From CAWBAT01 sp046331665 (lineage in GTDB: Bacteria > Acidobacteriota > Terriglobia > Versatilivoradales > Versatilivoraceae), in contig JAXLQK010000028.1 in NCBI GenBank assembly GCA_046331665.1, forward strand, positions 18,456 through 82,455: a stretch of DNA of 64,000 nucleotides, in the 5' to 3' direction. The translations under genes and the position numbers were made by a program. Of the stretch, positions 53,484 through 63,035 are shown piece after piece; position 1 is the stretch's first letter; each line of letters opens with the position of its first letter. The notes below the pieces were generated by a model. The model had not been told where the DNA came from and did not search any database. It saw nothing but the letters and a program-made list of their open reading frames with translations.

Positions 53484-54680
53484 CTACCGGGAAGCCAGTG
53501 TCGTTTGAGTAGCCAGTCTCGTTAAGGCTTCCGCCTTATCTGTTCTTTCCCAACTAAAGGTCCCCTTCTTGCCAGGCTTTCTCCCAAAATGTCCATAGGC
53601 CGCCGTCTCCAGATAAATCGGCCTCTTAAGATCAAGCATCTGAATAATCCCTTTGGGGCGAAGATCGAATGTCTGTCGGATGATCTGCTCAAGTTCGCCG
53701 GTACCCAACCTGCCCGTACCAAAAGTATCTACCAAAACCGAAACGGGTTCCGCGACCCCAATGGCGTAGGCCAACTGGACCTCGCATTTCCTGGCTAATT
53801 CGGCGGCCACAACATTCTTGGCAACGTAACGAGCGGCATAGGCGGCACTACGATCAACCTTGGAAGGATCCTTGCCCGAAAAAGCCCCTCCCCCATGTCT
53901 TGCCCAGCCCCCATAGCTGTCAACGATGATTTTTCTACCGGTCAAGCCAGTGTCGCCACATGGCCCTCCGACGACAAATTTACCCGTAGGATTAACGAAG
54001 AACTTGGTTTTGGCGTCGAGCAAGTCCGACGGAATCACTTGACGAATCACCTGTTCGATGACGTCTGCCTCAATTCGCTTGTGTGGAACCGAATCCACAT
54101 GCTGGGTTGAGATTACAACGGCGTCGACCCGGGCTCGTTTCCCATCCATATATTCGACGGTCACCTGGCTTTTGCTATCGGGGCGCAGATAGTCCAGGTT
54201 CTTACTCTTTCGAAGTTCCGCCAACTTCTCGACAAGCTGATGGGCATAAACAATCGGGCTGGGCATCAATTCGGGAGTTTCATCACAGGCATAACCAAAC
54301 ATTAATCCCTGATCCCCTGCCCCTTGCTCTTTAAACAAGCCTTCTCCTTCGGTCACCCCTTGGGATATGTCCGGAGACTGAGGATGAATTTTGACCAGAA
54401 TCTCGCAGGTCTTATGGTTGAAGCCGATTCCTTCTTCAACATAACCGATCTTTTCGATGGTATCCCGCACAACTTTTTCGATGTCAACATGGCTCTTGGA
54501 AGTCACTTCGCCAGCCACAACGCAGAAATCCGTGGTCACCAGGGTTTCACAGGCCACCCGGGACTGGGGATCTCCGGCTAGAAACGCGTCCAGCACTGCG
54601 TCAGAGATCTGGTCCGCAACTTTATCGGGATGGCCTTCCGAGACCGATTCACTGGTAAATAACATCCTGTCGGACTTCAT
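53484..54680 (-). CDS. metK: S-adenosylmethionine synthetase
   Basis: 398 residues, normal length. It makes S-adenosylmethionine from methionine and ATP. Signatures: FTSESVSEGHPDKVADQISD near the N-terminus, the DQGLMFGYACDETPELMPSP loop, IIVDSYGGWARHGGGAFSGK and KDPSKVDRSAAYAARYVAKN. The C-terminus has GHFGRKPGKKGTFSWERTDK. It is divergent from the M24 peptidase gene. I searched the 290-base upstream gap by eye for a SAM riboswitch and saw none. Confidence 0.97.
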   Translation of the reverse strand: MKSDRMLFTSESVSEGHPDKVADQISDAVLDAFLAGDPQSRVACETLVTTDFCVVAGEVTSKSHVDIEKVVRDTIEKIGYVEEGIGFNHKTCEILVKIHPQSPDISQGVTEGEGLFKEQGAGDQGLMFGYACDETPELMPSPIVYAHQLVEKLAELRKSKNLDYLRPDSKSQVTVEYMDGKRARVDAVVISTQHVDSVPHKRIEADVIEQVIRQVIPSDLLDAKTKFFVNPTGKFVVGGPCGDTGLTGRKIIVDSYGGWARHGGGAFSGKDPSKVDRSAAYAARYVAKNVVAAELARKCEVQLAYAIGVAEPVSVLVDTFGTGRLGTGELEQIIRQTFDLRPKGIIQMLDLKRPIYLETAAYGHFGRKPGKKGTFSWERTDKAEALTRLATQTTLASR

Positions 54681-54969
54681 AGCTTTTTCTTCTCCTCAAA
54701 TCAATATCCCGAACCTGCCGTCATTCGATGACAATCTGGGGCACAAGGGGAAAAAAGGTCTTCCCTACTGACGATCGATACTATAATCGACGCAGGACCA
54801 AACTGACATTAGGCCCAAGCAGAACCGCCAGACTTCAAACGAGAACATCCAAGCGTATCGTCAGGGAAAGTGGTTGTCAAGCGAATTGGCCTGTCAGAGA
54901 TCGTTCCGATATTGTATGTCTCTCCGTTCCCGCCCCCTTCCAGAACGGGAATTTCGAGGAGCACCCATC

Positions 54970-56142
54970 ATGAATATCCAAGAAGTGCAAGATCAACTCC
55001 AGGCAGCTGGGATCGACGGATGGCTGCTTTATGACTTCCAGGGACTGAACCCGATCGCCCGCAAACTTTTGGGGTTAAGAGGACAGTTGATCACCCGCAG
55101 ATGGTACTACTGGATACCGAAATCCGGAAAACCACTGGCCTTCTGCCATAAGATCGAGCAACAAGCGTTTTCATCGCTCAACGTCCCGATTGAAACTTTC
55201 AGAAGTTGGTCGGAGATGGTCACCGGATTGGAACACCTTCTATCCGGAGCACGAACCGTTGCCATGGAGTATTCTCCGCGTTGTGCGATCCCGTATGTTT
55301 CCAGAGTTGACGCCGGAACAATGGAACTTCTCACCTCAATGGGTAAGGAGGTCGTCACCTCCGCCAATTTAATCCAGTATTTTGAGGCGCGATGGAACAC
55401 CCGGCAGTTCCAATTGCATTTAGAGGCGTCGCGGCGGCTCATGGGGGTGCTTTTCGACACCCTCGATGGCCTTCGACAATCTCTCCGGGACCACACGGAC
55501 CTGAATGAGTTTATGGTCCAGCAGAAAATGCTGGGGCAATACACGGAGCTTGGCTTACAGTGCTCATCGCCGCCGATTGTTGCCGTAAATCAGAACAGCG
55601 CCAATCCGCACTACGAACCTCTCCGAGAACAATCCGCTTCAATCAGCCCCGGAGATTTCCTGTTGATAGACTTCTGGGCAAAATTAGCCCAGAACGATTC
55701 GGTTTACGCGGACTATACCTGGGTGATGTTTCTCGGGGAGTCGGTCCCCGAGCCGGTACAGAAGATATGGGACATTGTCAAGGGAGCGCGGGATGCGGCC
55801 ATTGACTATGTAACACTCAATCATGGAAGGACTTCAAATTTGCAGGGATGGCAAGTCGACAAGGTGGCACGGAACCACATCAGTCAGAGGGGATACGGTG
55901 AATCCTTTGTCCATCGGACAGGTCACAGCATTGGGGAAGAAGATCATGGGAATGGAGCCAATCTCGACAGCCTTGAAACAAAGGACGAGCGCGTTCTAAT
56001 TCCTGGCACCTGCTTTTCCATTGAACCAGGGGTTTATTTGAAGGATTTCGGAATCCGTTCCGAGGTCAATGTGTACTTGGATGCTGAACAGGTTGTGGTG
56101 ACTGGAGATCCCATTCAATCTGAAGTTCTGAAGATCTTCTAG
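54970..56142 (+). CDS. M24-family metallopeptidase (Xaa-Pro aminopeptidase/dipeptidase-like)
   Basis: 390 residues from ATG 54970, set by GAGGAG upstream; the frame continues upstream without family sequence. The N-terminal creatinase-like domain (AAGIDGWLLYDFQGLNPIAR) precedes the pita-bread domain with metal ligands. These are LLIDFWAKLAQNDSVYADYTW (two Asp), VHRTGHSIGEEDHGNGANLD (His), CFSIEPGVYLKDFG (Glu) and RSEVNVY (Glu). It cleaves Xaa-Pro dipeptides or N-terminal residues before Pro in the cytoplasm. It is divergent from metK and converges with tyrA. Confidence 0.9.
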   Translation: MNIQEVQDQLQAAGIDGWLLYDFQGLNPIARKLLGLRGQLITRRWYYWIPKSGKPLAFCHKIEQQAFSSLNVPIETFRSWSEMVTGLEHLLSGARTVAMEYSPRCAIPYVSRVDAGTMELLTSMGKEVVTSANLIQYFEARWNTRQFQLHLEASRRLMGVLFDTLDGLRQSLRDHTDLNEFMVQQKMLGQYTELGLQCSSPPIVAVNQNSANPHYEPLREQSASISPGDFLLIDFWAKLAQNDSVYADYTWVMFLGESVPEPVQKIWDIVKGARDAAIDYVTLNHGRTSNLQGWQVDKVARNHISQRGYGESFVHRTGHSIGEEDHGNGANLDSLETKDERVLIPGTCFSIEPGVYLKDFGIRSEVNVYLDAEQVVVTGDPIQSEVLKIF

Positions 56143-56171
56143 GGGGTGGGTCCAGTGAACGGAGGCGGCCA

Positions 56172-56915
56172 CTAGGTGCTGGATTTTCGTTTATTTCGGG
56201 AAAGCTCCCGATCGATTTGGCTCAGGCTTCTCAATAACGACTTTCTCATGGCTCCCGCATGAGGGTTTCGCGTTTGTAAATCGGCGAAGAGCTCCAGCGA
56301 ATCACTCTGTACATCCCTGAAATCTTCAAACAATCGTGCCGGACCCGGCGTTGACAGCGCGCTGACCTTGATTTTCAGATTGGCGACCCCTCTCGCCAGA
56401 AAGTGATAGAGGGCTTGGGTCATCGCCATCTTCCGGTCGTGATTTTCTGGTGTGGTCACTATCACTTCAAGACCTTTTCCTTCCAGAAAGCTCTTGATCT
56501 TTTTCAAACGGAGACAGCGAACCGGGCAAAGAGCGATGCGGAAACCCCGAATCCCCTGTTGAGCGCTGTCCGGACCAAAGAGGGGATGCGTTCCGACAAT
56601 TTCGACAAAGCGGGGGAGTAACCGTCGCATTGTCCGGAGCGGTAACACCTTTACCGAACAGGTATCCATGAGCAGTTGCCCGGGATACAAAAAGGGCTTC
56701 ACCTCTTTGCATACGGATTCTATTTGCGAAATGGGAACGCAGAAAATGACGATCGGCTTGGAGGCGACAATCTCCAAGGATGCTGACTCGACCCCTCGCG
56801 GCGGGCTGATTTTTCGCCGGTCAAAGGCGCTAATCTTAAAATCCTGTTTGAGAATCTCGCTGGCAAAGCGGCCGAATCGGCCCATGCCAAGGATGCCGAT
56901 CTCCACGGTAGTCAC
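56172..56915 (-). CDS. tyrA: Prephenate/arogenate dehydrogenase
   Basis: 247 residues, somewhat short for TyrA. It oxidises prephenate to 4-hydroxyphenylpyruvate (or arogenate to tyrosine) with NAD(P). The Rossmann start EIGILGMGRFGRFASEILKQ is at the N-terminus. IVIFCVPISQIESV and LMDTCSVKVLPL with the D-x-x-S-V-K feature follow, then the IVGTHPLFGPDSAQQGIRGF signature and the substrate His near ENHDRKMAMTQALYHFLA. It lacks an ACT or chorismate mutase domain. Confidence 0.88.
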   Translation of the reverse strand: MTTVEIGILGMGRFGRFASEILKQDFKISAFDRRKISPPRGVESASLEIVASKPIVIFCVPISQIESVCKEVKPFLYPGQLLMDTCSVKVLPLRTMRRLLPRFVEIVGTHPLFGPDSAQQGIRGFRIALCPVRCLRLKKIKSFLEGKGLEVIVTTPENHDRKMAMTQALYHFLARGVANLKIKVSALSTPGPARLFEDFRDVQSDSLELFADLQTRNPHAGAMRKSLLRSLSQIDRELSRNKRKSST

Positions 56916-57028
56916 CCCTTCCCAAGGATCAGACGCGCTACTTTATTCGATCTCCCCTTGAGTTTCAACCGCAGAAGCCCGGCGTTCCCCAGACCTGGCA
57001 ACTTCTCCTCGATTCCTGGCAAGAGAAC

Positions 57029-58129
57029 TCATTTCATTTCAGCGCTGGCGGCGCGCAGGACAGTGTCGAGCCCGTTCAACGACCCATTGTGCAATTGCTT
57101 GAACAAACTCTCCAGTTGGGCGCGTGCTGTTTTTGAATAAGGTTTGTTCAGCAAGGCAGCCTTGGCCAGGGCTTTCTGAGCATTATAGGTATCATTAGCG
57201 AACCAGTAGCTCATCCCGATGTAATAGAAAGCCTCGTCATTTTGGGGAAAATATTTGAGGCTATTATTAAAGGCTCCGACAGCGGCAGGGTATTGCTTCC
57301 GGTCATACAGGCTTCTGCCGATGATGGCATAAGACCGTGCCTTTTCCTGGTTCCAGCTCGCAGTCGTATAGCCCGGAGGAATTTCACCCTCTCCATAAGT
57401 CGTCATCATCTTCTGGCAATAGGCCGCCGCTTTCGGGATATTCCGTTGACCGGCGAAATAAAAGGAGAGCTTGGCGGCATAAAAGAAACCGTCTTTGGGT
57501 GGCATATCGGCCACGCATTTTTCGGCATAGACGACAAACTTGGGTTCATTCTTAAGTTGATCGAAGGAGAAAGCCAGAAGTTGTGCGAGCTCCTTGCTGG
57601 GTTTTGTTTTGTAGAAGGCTTCCCCATACTGAGCGGCCTTGGCATAATTCTTCGTGGCGTAATTCGCCTCCGTGGCATAGCCCAGGGCCGCTACGTCATC
57701 GGGCTTTAACTGGAGATAGAGTTCTGCGACTGTGGCAAGATTAGCCATGTCCTTCTGATCATACAACTGACGCTCGATCGGCGCGAATTGGGAACTGGCA
57801 TATTCGTTCAGTTTCGAATTGGGATGGGTCTTAATAAAGTTTGCCAAACCTTCCGCACGACTCTTGAGATCTGGAAGCGTCAGGGCCTTATTAAATTCTT
57901 CGTACTCTTCCTTGCTATATCCCACTTGCGGCAACGGCTTTGCCGCTTCCTTTGAAGCGTCGTCCAAATCAATGGCTTCGGGTTCTTTGGGCTCTTCTTT
58001 GCTTTGACCCTCCGCCTTTTTTTGCGCATTTGCTTCTTGGGAATAGGTCTTCGGAACGGCGAACATGCCCCCGCCCAGCAGCACGATGATCATCCATTTC
58101 CAAACTCTTCTTGGAGCCTGTTGACTCAT
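57029..58129 (-). CDS. Membrane-anchored TPR protein
   Basis: 366 residues from the ATG at 58129, set by GAGGAGG upstream. A hydrophobic segment (KWMIIVLLGGGMFAVPKTYS) anchors or exports it. A low-complexity Lys/Glu/Ala-rich part follows (to about 75). The rest reads as TPR-like helices with typical Y/F-A-Y spacing (YATKNYAKAAQYGEAFYKTK, YAIIGRSLYDRKQYPAAVGA, FYYIGMSYWFANDTYNAQKA). No catalytic domain is seen. It lies between tyrA and the HU gene. Confidence 0.82.
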   Translation of the reverse strand: MSQQAPRRVWKWMIIVLLGGGMFAVPKTYSQEANAQKKAEGQSKEEPKEPEAIDLDDASKEAAKPLPQVGYSKEEYEEFNKALTLPDLKSRAEGLANFIKTHPNSKLNEYASSQFAPIERQLYDQKDMANLATVAELYLQLKPDDVAALGYATEANYATKNYAKAAQYGEAFYKTKPSKELAQLLAFSFDQLKNEPKFVVYAEKCVADMPPKDGFFYAAKLSFYFAGQRNIPKAAAYCQKMMTTYGEGEIPPGYTTASWNQEKARSYAIIGRSLYDRKQYPAAVGAFNNSLKYFPQNDEAFYYIGMSYWFANDTYNAQKALAKAALLNKPYSKTARAQLESLFKQLHNGSLNGLDTVLRAASAEMK

Positions 58130-58478
58130 GGGCAACCTCCTCCATTCGGCCAGCTGGCGTGGATTTCCGACTAAACGCCTGACTGAGGCACCTACCAAAG
58201 CCGAATGCTATCCAATAAAGTCGTTGACTCGGATTATGAAAATTTGAATATCCTGTGTCAACAGAAATTGCCTGGCCGATCGAAATTGGTGCAGTTCCCC
58301 TCGGTGAAATCGCCCTCCCCCTGCATTCTCGCGGAGGTGCCGTCTAACGAGCAGAGGCTGGTTTGACACTTGGGCCGGCTGAAAAACGGTGGTTTTCGGA
58401 GCTCGTCGTGAACTATGGCATTTTCTGGAACAGGCCTAACAGTCTGCGATTCCACCCATAAAATCTTTGGAAATCCCA

Positions 58479-58507
58479 TTGACAAGGGGATTTCGCTATT
58501 GTATAAC
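58479..58507 (+). promoter_or_regulatory. Sigma-70 promoter of the HU gene
   Basis: TTGACA (58479-58484) and TATAAC (58502-58507) with a 17-base spacer, 60 bases before the GTG start. Confidence 0.72.
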
Positions 58508-58567
58508 GCTGATGCGCTGCCAGAAGGCGTTCTTATCTCGCTCGAAAAGGAAAAAGGAGAGGACATC

Positions 58568-58849
58568 GTGAACAAAGCAGATCTGATTGAAAAAATCGCG
58601 AAGGATGCAGGGATCAATAAAACCCAGGCGGATTCTTCCATCAATTCCGTTCTGGATGGGATTCAAGATGCGCTGAAGAAGGGACAGAGAGTCACCCTGG
58701 TTGGATTCGGCACATTCTCAGTTGGGAATCGAAAAGCAAGAACGGGACGCAATCCCCAGACAGGGAAGCCCATCAAGATCGCTGCCAAGAAAGTAGCAAA
58801 GTTTACTCCCGGGGCCGAGCTAAAGGCTGCCGTGAACAAGAAAAAGTAA
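58568..58849 (+). CDS. HU-family DNA-binding protein
   Basis: 93 residues from GTG 58568, which is preceded by AAAAGGAGAG; upstream codons in the same frame are not HU-like. The family is plain: NKADLIEKIAKDAGINKTQA at the N-terminus, LVGFGTFSVGNRKARTGRNP with the DNA-binding arm, QTGKPIKIAAKKVAKFTPGA at the end. It bends and coats DNA in the nucleoid. It has its own promoter and terminator. Confidence 0.96.
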   Translation: MNKADLIEKIAKDAGINKTQADSSINSVLDGIQDALKKGQRVTLVGFGTFSVGNRKARTGRNPQTGKPIKIAAKKVAKFTPGAELKAAVNKKK

Positions 58850-58880
58850 ACTTCGACGATCTCAGAAACTTTATCCGAAA

Positions 58881-58906
58881 GGGCAGCTTCGACTGCCCTT
58901 TTTTTG
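58881..58906 (+). terminator. Rho-independent terminator after HU
   Basis: GGGCAG-CTTCGA-CTGCCC (58881-58898) followed directly by TTTTTTTG. It starts 31 bases after the stop codon of the HU gene. Confidence 0.88.
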
Positions 58907-59401
58907 TTTTTGGGCAGAGTGCGGTCTTCCCCCTTCCCTCACAGAAAGTGTCATTTCTCAGGTGACAATTTTATGTCTTTTCACTCCTTGGAATCCCCTA
59001 CCAGCCGTGGTTTTTTGAGATAAGCGCTTCAAAAACAGACTGTTTGCAAATTTCATCCAGAAGCGTGCTTTTGGTTGCAGGATTGCTTTCTCCATGGCAA
59101 GCGAACACGGGCAACAGCCCGAGTTTAGTCTTAGGGTTTGCGATTTAAATCCCACTTCTTTTCCTTTCCCCAAAAGAGCCGGGACCAATGGTCTCGGCTC
59201 TCCTCTCTTTCAGTCTGACATCCCGCAAGAAAAGCAAGCGCTCCCCGTTTAATGAGGGTTAATGACCGTGGATTTTCCTGGGCTTGTTACATTCACGGAA
59301 AGTTGGTATTGTGCAGGATGGTAAGGGACAATAACCGTCTCGATCCCCGTCGCGAGTAGACTTTGGAAGATTACATCCTCTACCCATCCCGATTTTCCTT
59401 C
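58907..59401. other. Intergenic region with a strong 27-base hairpin and a possible promoter
   Basis: AGAGCCGGGACC-AAT-GGTCTCGGCTCT (59175-59201) is a 12-bp stem with a 3-base loop and one G-T pair. It is not followed by a good T-run on either strand. TTGTTA (59284-59289) and TATTGT (59307-59312) with 17 bases between could be the promoter of the VWA gene. A frame at 58958-59188 on the minus strand is probably accidental. Confidence 0.4.
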
Positions 59402-60301
59402 ATGAGGCCGCATCGACCCATTCAACTGGTGGCTGTTTTGGTGTTGCTGTTCGGGATACGCTCAATTTTGGCGGAATCGAAGCCCGGTGTGATCACTCTA
59501 TATGTCTCCGTGGAGGATGCCCAGGGAAAACCGGTGGAATCCCTTACTGCGGAAGACTTTGAACTGCTCGAGAACAATAAACCACAGCACATCTCCTCCC
59601 TGCGGTTCGAAAAAGGGACTCCCGTATCTCTTGGGGTGTTGCTGGACATCAGCAAAAATATGGCCGGGGAACGAATCAACTTTTCGCTGAACTGGATCAA
59701 ATCCTTGGCAGAGAAACTCAAGAGCCCGGACGAATTCTTCATCAGTGGTTTCAGCGAAGAAACTCAGGAACTCACCGATTTTGTTTCTCCGGAAGACTAT
59801 CTTGAAGAGCCGGTAGACCACATCGGCACCGGAGGCCATCCCGTGACGGGGCTGGCCTTGGATCTTGCCATGATCAAGGTGCGGCAGGGAAGAAATGCCA
59901 AGAAGGCTTTGCTTTTCTTATCGGCGGGTTTTGATGTCGCCGGCCCCGCCACGCTTGACCATATTGCCAAGAATGGTTACCCGATTTATTCGCTGGCCGT
60001 GGCAGTTGAGGGAGGAGAAGGGCTAAAGGGATCGATCGACTGGCTCAAGAGCCTTAGTTTGCGAGGACCGGCCATCAAAGTTTATGCAGACCAATCGGGT
60101 GGATTTCTCTTGCCCCTCAATTCCAGCTCTGAAGGGGAAGCCGACCTGACGAAGATTGTCTATGCTCTGAAAAATCAATACCGCCTGGAGTATTCCTCTT
60201 CAGAAAATAAGAAAGCCGGGGATATCGTGAAGATCCAGATTAAAACCAAAGATCCCAACAATCAGGTTCGATTCCTGAAGCGCTATCAAATCAAGCACTA
60301 G
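59402..60301 (+). CDS. Secreted VWA-domain protein
   Basis: 299 residues from ATG 59402 (a TTG at 59363 is also in frame). The signal peptide (LVAVLVLLFGIRSILAES) is followed by VITLYVSVEDAQGKPVESLT and EDFELLENNKPQHISSLRFE. This is the 'VWFA-related' beginning typical of acidobacterial proteins. The VWA domain has LGVLLDISKNMAGE, where the MIDAS DxSxS is D-I-S-K-N, and LFLSAGFDVAGPATL in place of the second motif. It probably binds a partner in the periplasm or outside. Convergent with the M16-like gene. Confidence 0.85.
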   Translation: MRPHRPIQLVAVLVLLFGIRSILAESKPGVITLYVSVEDAQGKPVESLTAEDFELLENNKPQHISSLRFEKGTPVSLGVLLDISKNMAGERINFSLNWIKSLAEKLKSPDEFFISGFSEETQELTDFVSPEDYLEEPVDHIGTGGHPVTGLALDLAMIKVRQGRNAKKALLFLSAGFDVAGPATLDHIAKNGYPIYSLAVAVEGGEGLKGSIDWLKSLSLRGPAIKVYADQSGGFLLPLNSSSEGEADLTKIVYALKNQYRLEYSSSENKKAGDIVKIQIKTKDPNNQVRFLKRYQIKH

Positions 60302-60332
60302 TCTGCGAGTCCCTCACCGGCCCCCCTACTTC

Positions 60333-61853
60333 CTACTGAACAACTTCTTCGATCTTTTCCTTATCCCCAATCACGATTACCGCCCCACGTGGGTTCAGGT
60401 AATTCTTGGCGGCCTCTTGCAAACGATCCACGGAAATACGTTCCAGGCTGCGCGGAAAGGAGAGGGGCAAATCACGGGGAAGATTTTGAAGTTCAATTTG
60501 CACCATTTGTTGCGCGAAGCCCTTCGGGGTACTCATGGTTTTTTGGAACTCCCCCAGCAATTCGAGCCTCACCCGGTCCAGCGTAGCCTCCGCCACCTTG
60601 TTGGCCTTGAGCCCATCGATCACCTGCTGAATCGCGTCCAGAATGGGCTTGATGGAGGACAGCGGCGCCAGGGCACGAATGGTAAGCTTACCGCAAACCA
60701 ACCCGGACTTGAATTCGCTGTCGACGGACTGAAAAGCAATGGCATGGCGACCTAATTCCTGTTTCAACAGAGAATTCTGTGGGCTGGCCCCCAACAGTTG
60801 GTTTAATAACACCAAGCTGTAATAATCCGGGCTTTGCCGCGATGGGGCGGCATTTGCAAACAACAAAGTAATCTCTGGAGCCCCCTTCTTATCGAATACA
60901 TGAATCCCATTATCCACCAAGGTTGAAATCGGCGGATCGGGAAGGGGTGGCTGGGGACCTTTCGTCCAACTTCCAAATTTTTCTCGAATCAATGATGCCA
61001 AAGACAAGGACCCCGTTGGACCTGCGACGATGATCGCAGCGTTGTTGGGAAGGTAGTATGTCGCATGGAACGCTTCAATGTCCGTCAACCCGATGGTTTT
61101 CAGCGTTTCCGGTGACCCCAGCAGACGATGGGCGCAATAGCTTGCGCCAAAAAGCCCGGTATTGATCAAGCTAGAATAAAATTCCTCGGTCGAGAGCGCA
61201 TCCAATTCACCCACCTTGTCCTTCATCTGTTCCAAACCTTCCTTCTGAAACATGGGATGAACCACAATATTGGCCAGAGTGTTAAGGAGAGGCTCCACAT
61301 TCTTGGGTGGGACCTCGGCATGAAAGAGGGTGAAATCCGTACTTGACTGAATTGAAAAAGTGGCTTCAAGAAACTCCAACTCATCTTTCCACCGCTGTGA
61401 CGCCACTTTTTGATTGGCCTCCAAGATTGCATGGGAAGCCAGAAACGCCACCCCAGGTTTCTTCTCGGGATCCATCCCGTATCCAGACTTAATCAAAAAA
61501 TTAATGACTACTCGATCGCTTCCCGGGATTTCAGCTGTAAGCAGATGAAGCCCATTGAGCAACTCGACTTTTTGGATGACCGGCGTGGTAAAGGGGGATT
61601 CTTTCTGTTGTCCTGCGAGAAGGCATAGGTTGGGAGAGAAAACCCAAAGGAAGACGAGCCAGAAGGCACTAGGAAGCCAACTAGATGACTTTCTTGAACG
61701 ATAGATACCTGGCAAGTCGATTCTGATTGGGGTCTGCTGGGGCTGGTACTTTCCTGGTCCAAACTTAAGGCTGTAGGAGTAGACAATACTTTTGCGGAAT
61801 CGATGGAGGCGCGATTGAGCCAACCGTTTCTGCTCGCAGTCAGAAATGGACAC
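60333..61853 (-). CDS. M16-family peptidase homologue lacking the zinc motif
   Basis: 506 residues at most. The hydrophobic stretch WLPSAFWLVFLWVFSPNLCL is a signal sequence; a TTG just before it (near 61717) may be the real start, since the first 45 residues look random. Two M16 half-domains are seen: VELLNGLHLLTAEIPGSDRV and, later, IHVFDKKGAPEITLLFANAA. Where active members carry HxxEH, this protein has GVAFLASHAILEANQKVA, so the zinc site is missing. It resembles the inactive partner of two-subunit M16 enzymes, but no active partner is next to it. Located between the VWA gene and mglA. Confidence 0.85.
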   Translation of the reverse strand: MSISDCEQKRLAQSRLHRFRKSIVYSYSLKFGPGKYQPQQTPIRIDLPGIYRSRKSSSWLPSAFWLVFLWVFSPNLCLLAGQQKESPFTTPVIQKVELLNGLHLLTAEIPGSDRVVINFLIKSGYGMDPEKKPGVAFLASHAILEANQKVASQRWKDELEFLEATFSIQSSTDFTLFHAEVPPKNVEPLLNTLANIVVHPMFQKEGLEQMKDKVGELDALSTEEFYSSLINTGLFGASYCAHRLLGSPETLKTIGLTDIEAFHATYYLPNNAAIIVAGPTGSLSLASLIREKFGSWTKGPQPPLPDPPISTLVDNGIHVFDKKGAPEITLLFANAAPSRQSPDYYSLVLLNQLLGASPQNSLLKQELGRHAIAFQSVDSEFKSGLVCGKLTIRALAPLSSIKPILDAIQQVIDGLKANKVAEATLDRVRLELLGEFQKTMSTPKGFAQQMVQIELQNLPRDLPLSFPRSLERISVDRLQEAAKNYLNPRGAVIVIGDKEKIEEVVQ

Positions 61854-61863
61854 CGGCTAACGG

Positions 61864-62448
61864 TTATCCCTTCTTGAGTTCGATAAGGACCTGCTTCGCG
61901 ACGGCTTTGAGGGTATCAAATACACCAAATCCAGTAGAGGCCACAGCTTCAAGCACGGGCTCCCCTTTGCGCATGAGTTCCCGTTTCATGTCCTCAACCG
62001 GGACCACATTGGCAAGGTCTCGTTTGTTCAACTGAAGGGCAAATGGGATCTTCATTAGATCATAGCCTTGAAGCTTTAAATTCTGTTCCAGGTTGTTGAC
62101 GCTCTCGATATTGGCGTCCATTCTTTCAACCTGGGAGTCCGCGACGAAGATAATCCCGTCAACTCCCTTCAGGATTAACTTGCGACTGGCATCGTAAAAG
62201 ACTTGACCGGGAACCGTGTATAAATGGAATCGGGTCTTAAAGCCTCGGACACTTCCCAGCTCCAATGGAAGGAAATCGAAAAACAGCGTACGATCGGTCT
62301 CAGTAGCCAAAGAAATCATCTTCCCCTTGGCATTAGGAGCGGTCTTGTCATAGATGTACTGCAGATTGGTGGTCTTCCCCCCTAAACCTGGGCCATAGTA
62401 CACAATCTTACAATTGATTTCTCTTGACGCGTAATTAATGAAGGTCAA
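61864..62448 (-). CDS. mglA: MglA-type Ras-like GTPase
   Basis: 194 residues. GTP switch for polarity. The P-loop GPGLGGKTT is at residues 19-27, followed by FDFLPLELGSVRGFKTRFHL with the switch region. FHLYTVPGQVFYDASRK stands in place of DxxGQ (the Asp is a Val, as in MglA), and NKRDLANV is the guanine-specificity NKxD. In myxobacteria and Thermus MglA defines the leading pole with its GAP MglB, whose gene lies directly upstream. Confidence 0.95.
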   Translation of the reverse strand: MTFINYASREINCKIVYYGPGLGGKTTNLQYIYDKTAPNAKGKMISLATETDRTLFFDFLPLELGSVRGFKTRFHLYTVPGQVFYDASRKLILKGVDGIIFVADSQVERMDANIESVNNLEQNLKLQGYDLMKIPFALQLNKRDLANVVPVEDMKRELMRKGEPVLEAVASTGFGVFDTLKAVAKQVLIELKKG

Positions 62449-62534
62449 TTTGCCTTTACCCTCTACCTATCCTCAACGTTTGTACGCTCATCTCCAAAGC
62501 TGGTTGAAGCTTGCTATCCCGAGCATTATCCCGC

Positions 62535-63035
62535 TCACTGAGTGAAGAGGCTGTCAATATCCTCGTCGGTAATTTCGGCAAACGGAGAGTCCAAGTCCAA
62601 GCCTCCGGATTCCCGCTCCGCTGTAATCTTGTTAACGATCTTATCAAAGACATCCGTCAATTCAATCGAAGCTTTCTTGACCCGAAGCCGAACCAAGCCC
62701 AGGGACGACAAACTGTCGAAGATCACAACGAGAATCACTCTTTGGGCAACAATCGAGATATGGATATTGTCGCGTTCGCCTTCATGGAAAAGAATGGAGA
62801 ATTCTTTCTCGCCAATTAATTTAGCAAGTCCATCCGTCGCGGCGACGTTCCCTGCCGTCAAAGAAGCCAACGAAGTGGCATCGAAGTTCTCCAACTGCCC
62901 CTGAGCGGCGATTTGTTGTCCATTCTTGTCGACTAAGAAGACCAGCTTCGCATTGGATTCGTTCCGGAGTTTAGCGATAACACCTTTGATGCGCTGGTAC
63001 TCCTCCTCATACATGATCATATCCGGAGATGTCAT
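62535..63035 (-). CDS. mglB: MglB-type roadblock/LC7 protein
   Basis: 166 residues. A single roadblock/LC7 domain: KLVFLVDKNGQQIAAQGQLE, LTAGNVAATDGLAKLIGEKE, SILFHEGERDNIHISIVAQR and VILVVIFDSLSSLGLVRLRV. A C-terminal acidic helix follows. MglB stimulates GTP hydrolysis by MglA and marks the opposite pole. mglA follows after 86 bases on the same strand, so the pair forms an operon. Confidence 0.93.
   Translation of the reverse strand: MTSPDMIMYEEEYQRIKGVIAKLRNESNAKLVFLVDKNGQQIAAQGQLENFDATSLASLTAGNVAATDGLAKLIGEKEFSILFHEGERDNIHISIVAQRVILVVIFDSLSSLGLVRLRVKKASIELTDVFDKIVNKITAERESGGLDLDSPFAEITDEDIDSLFTQ

Noticed and set aside
54681..54969. Possible SAM riboswitch upstream of metK
   Set aside because: No conserved core or nested stems of a known SAM riboswitch class were seen on the minus strand.
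58958..59188. 76-residue minus-strand reading frame in the gap after HU
   Set aside because: No motif or ribosome-binding site; ends in the hairpin region.
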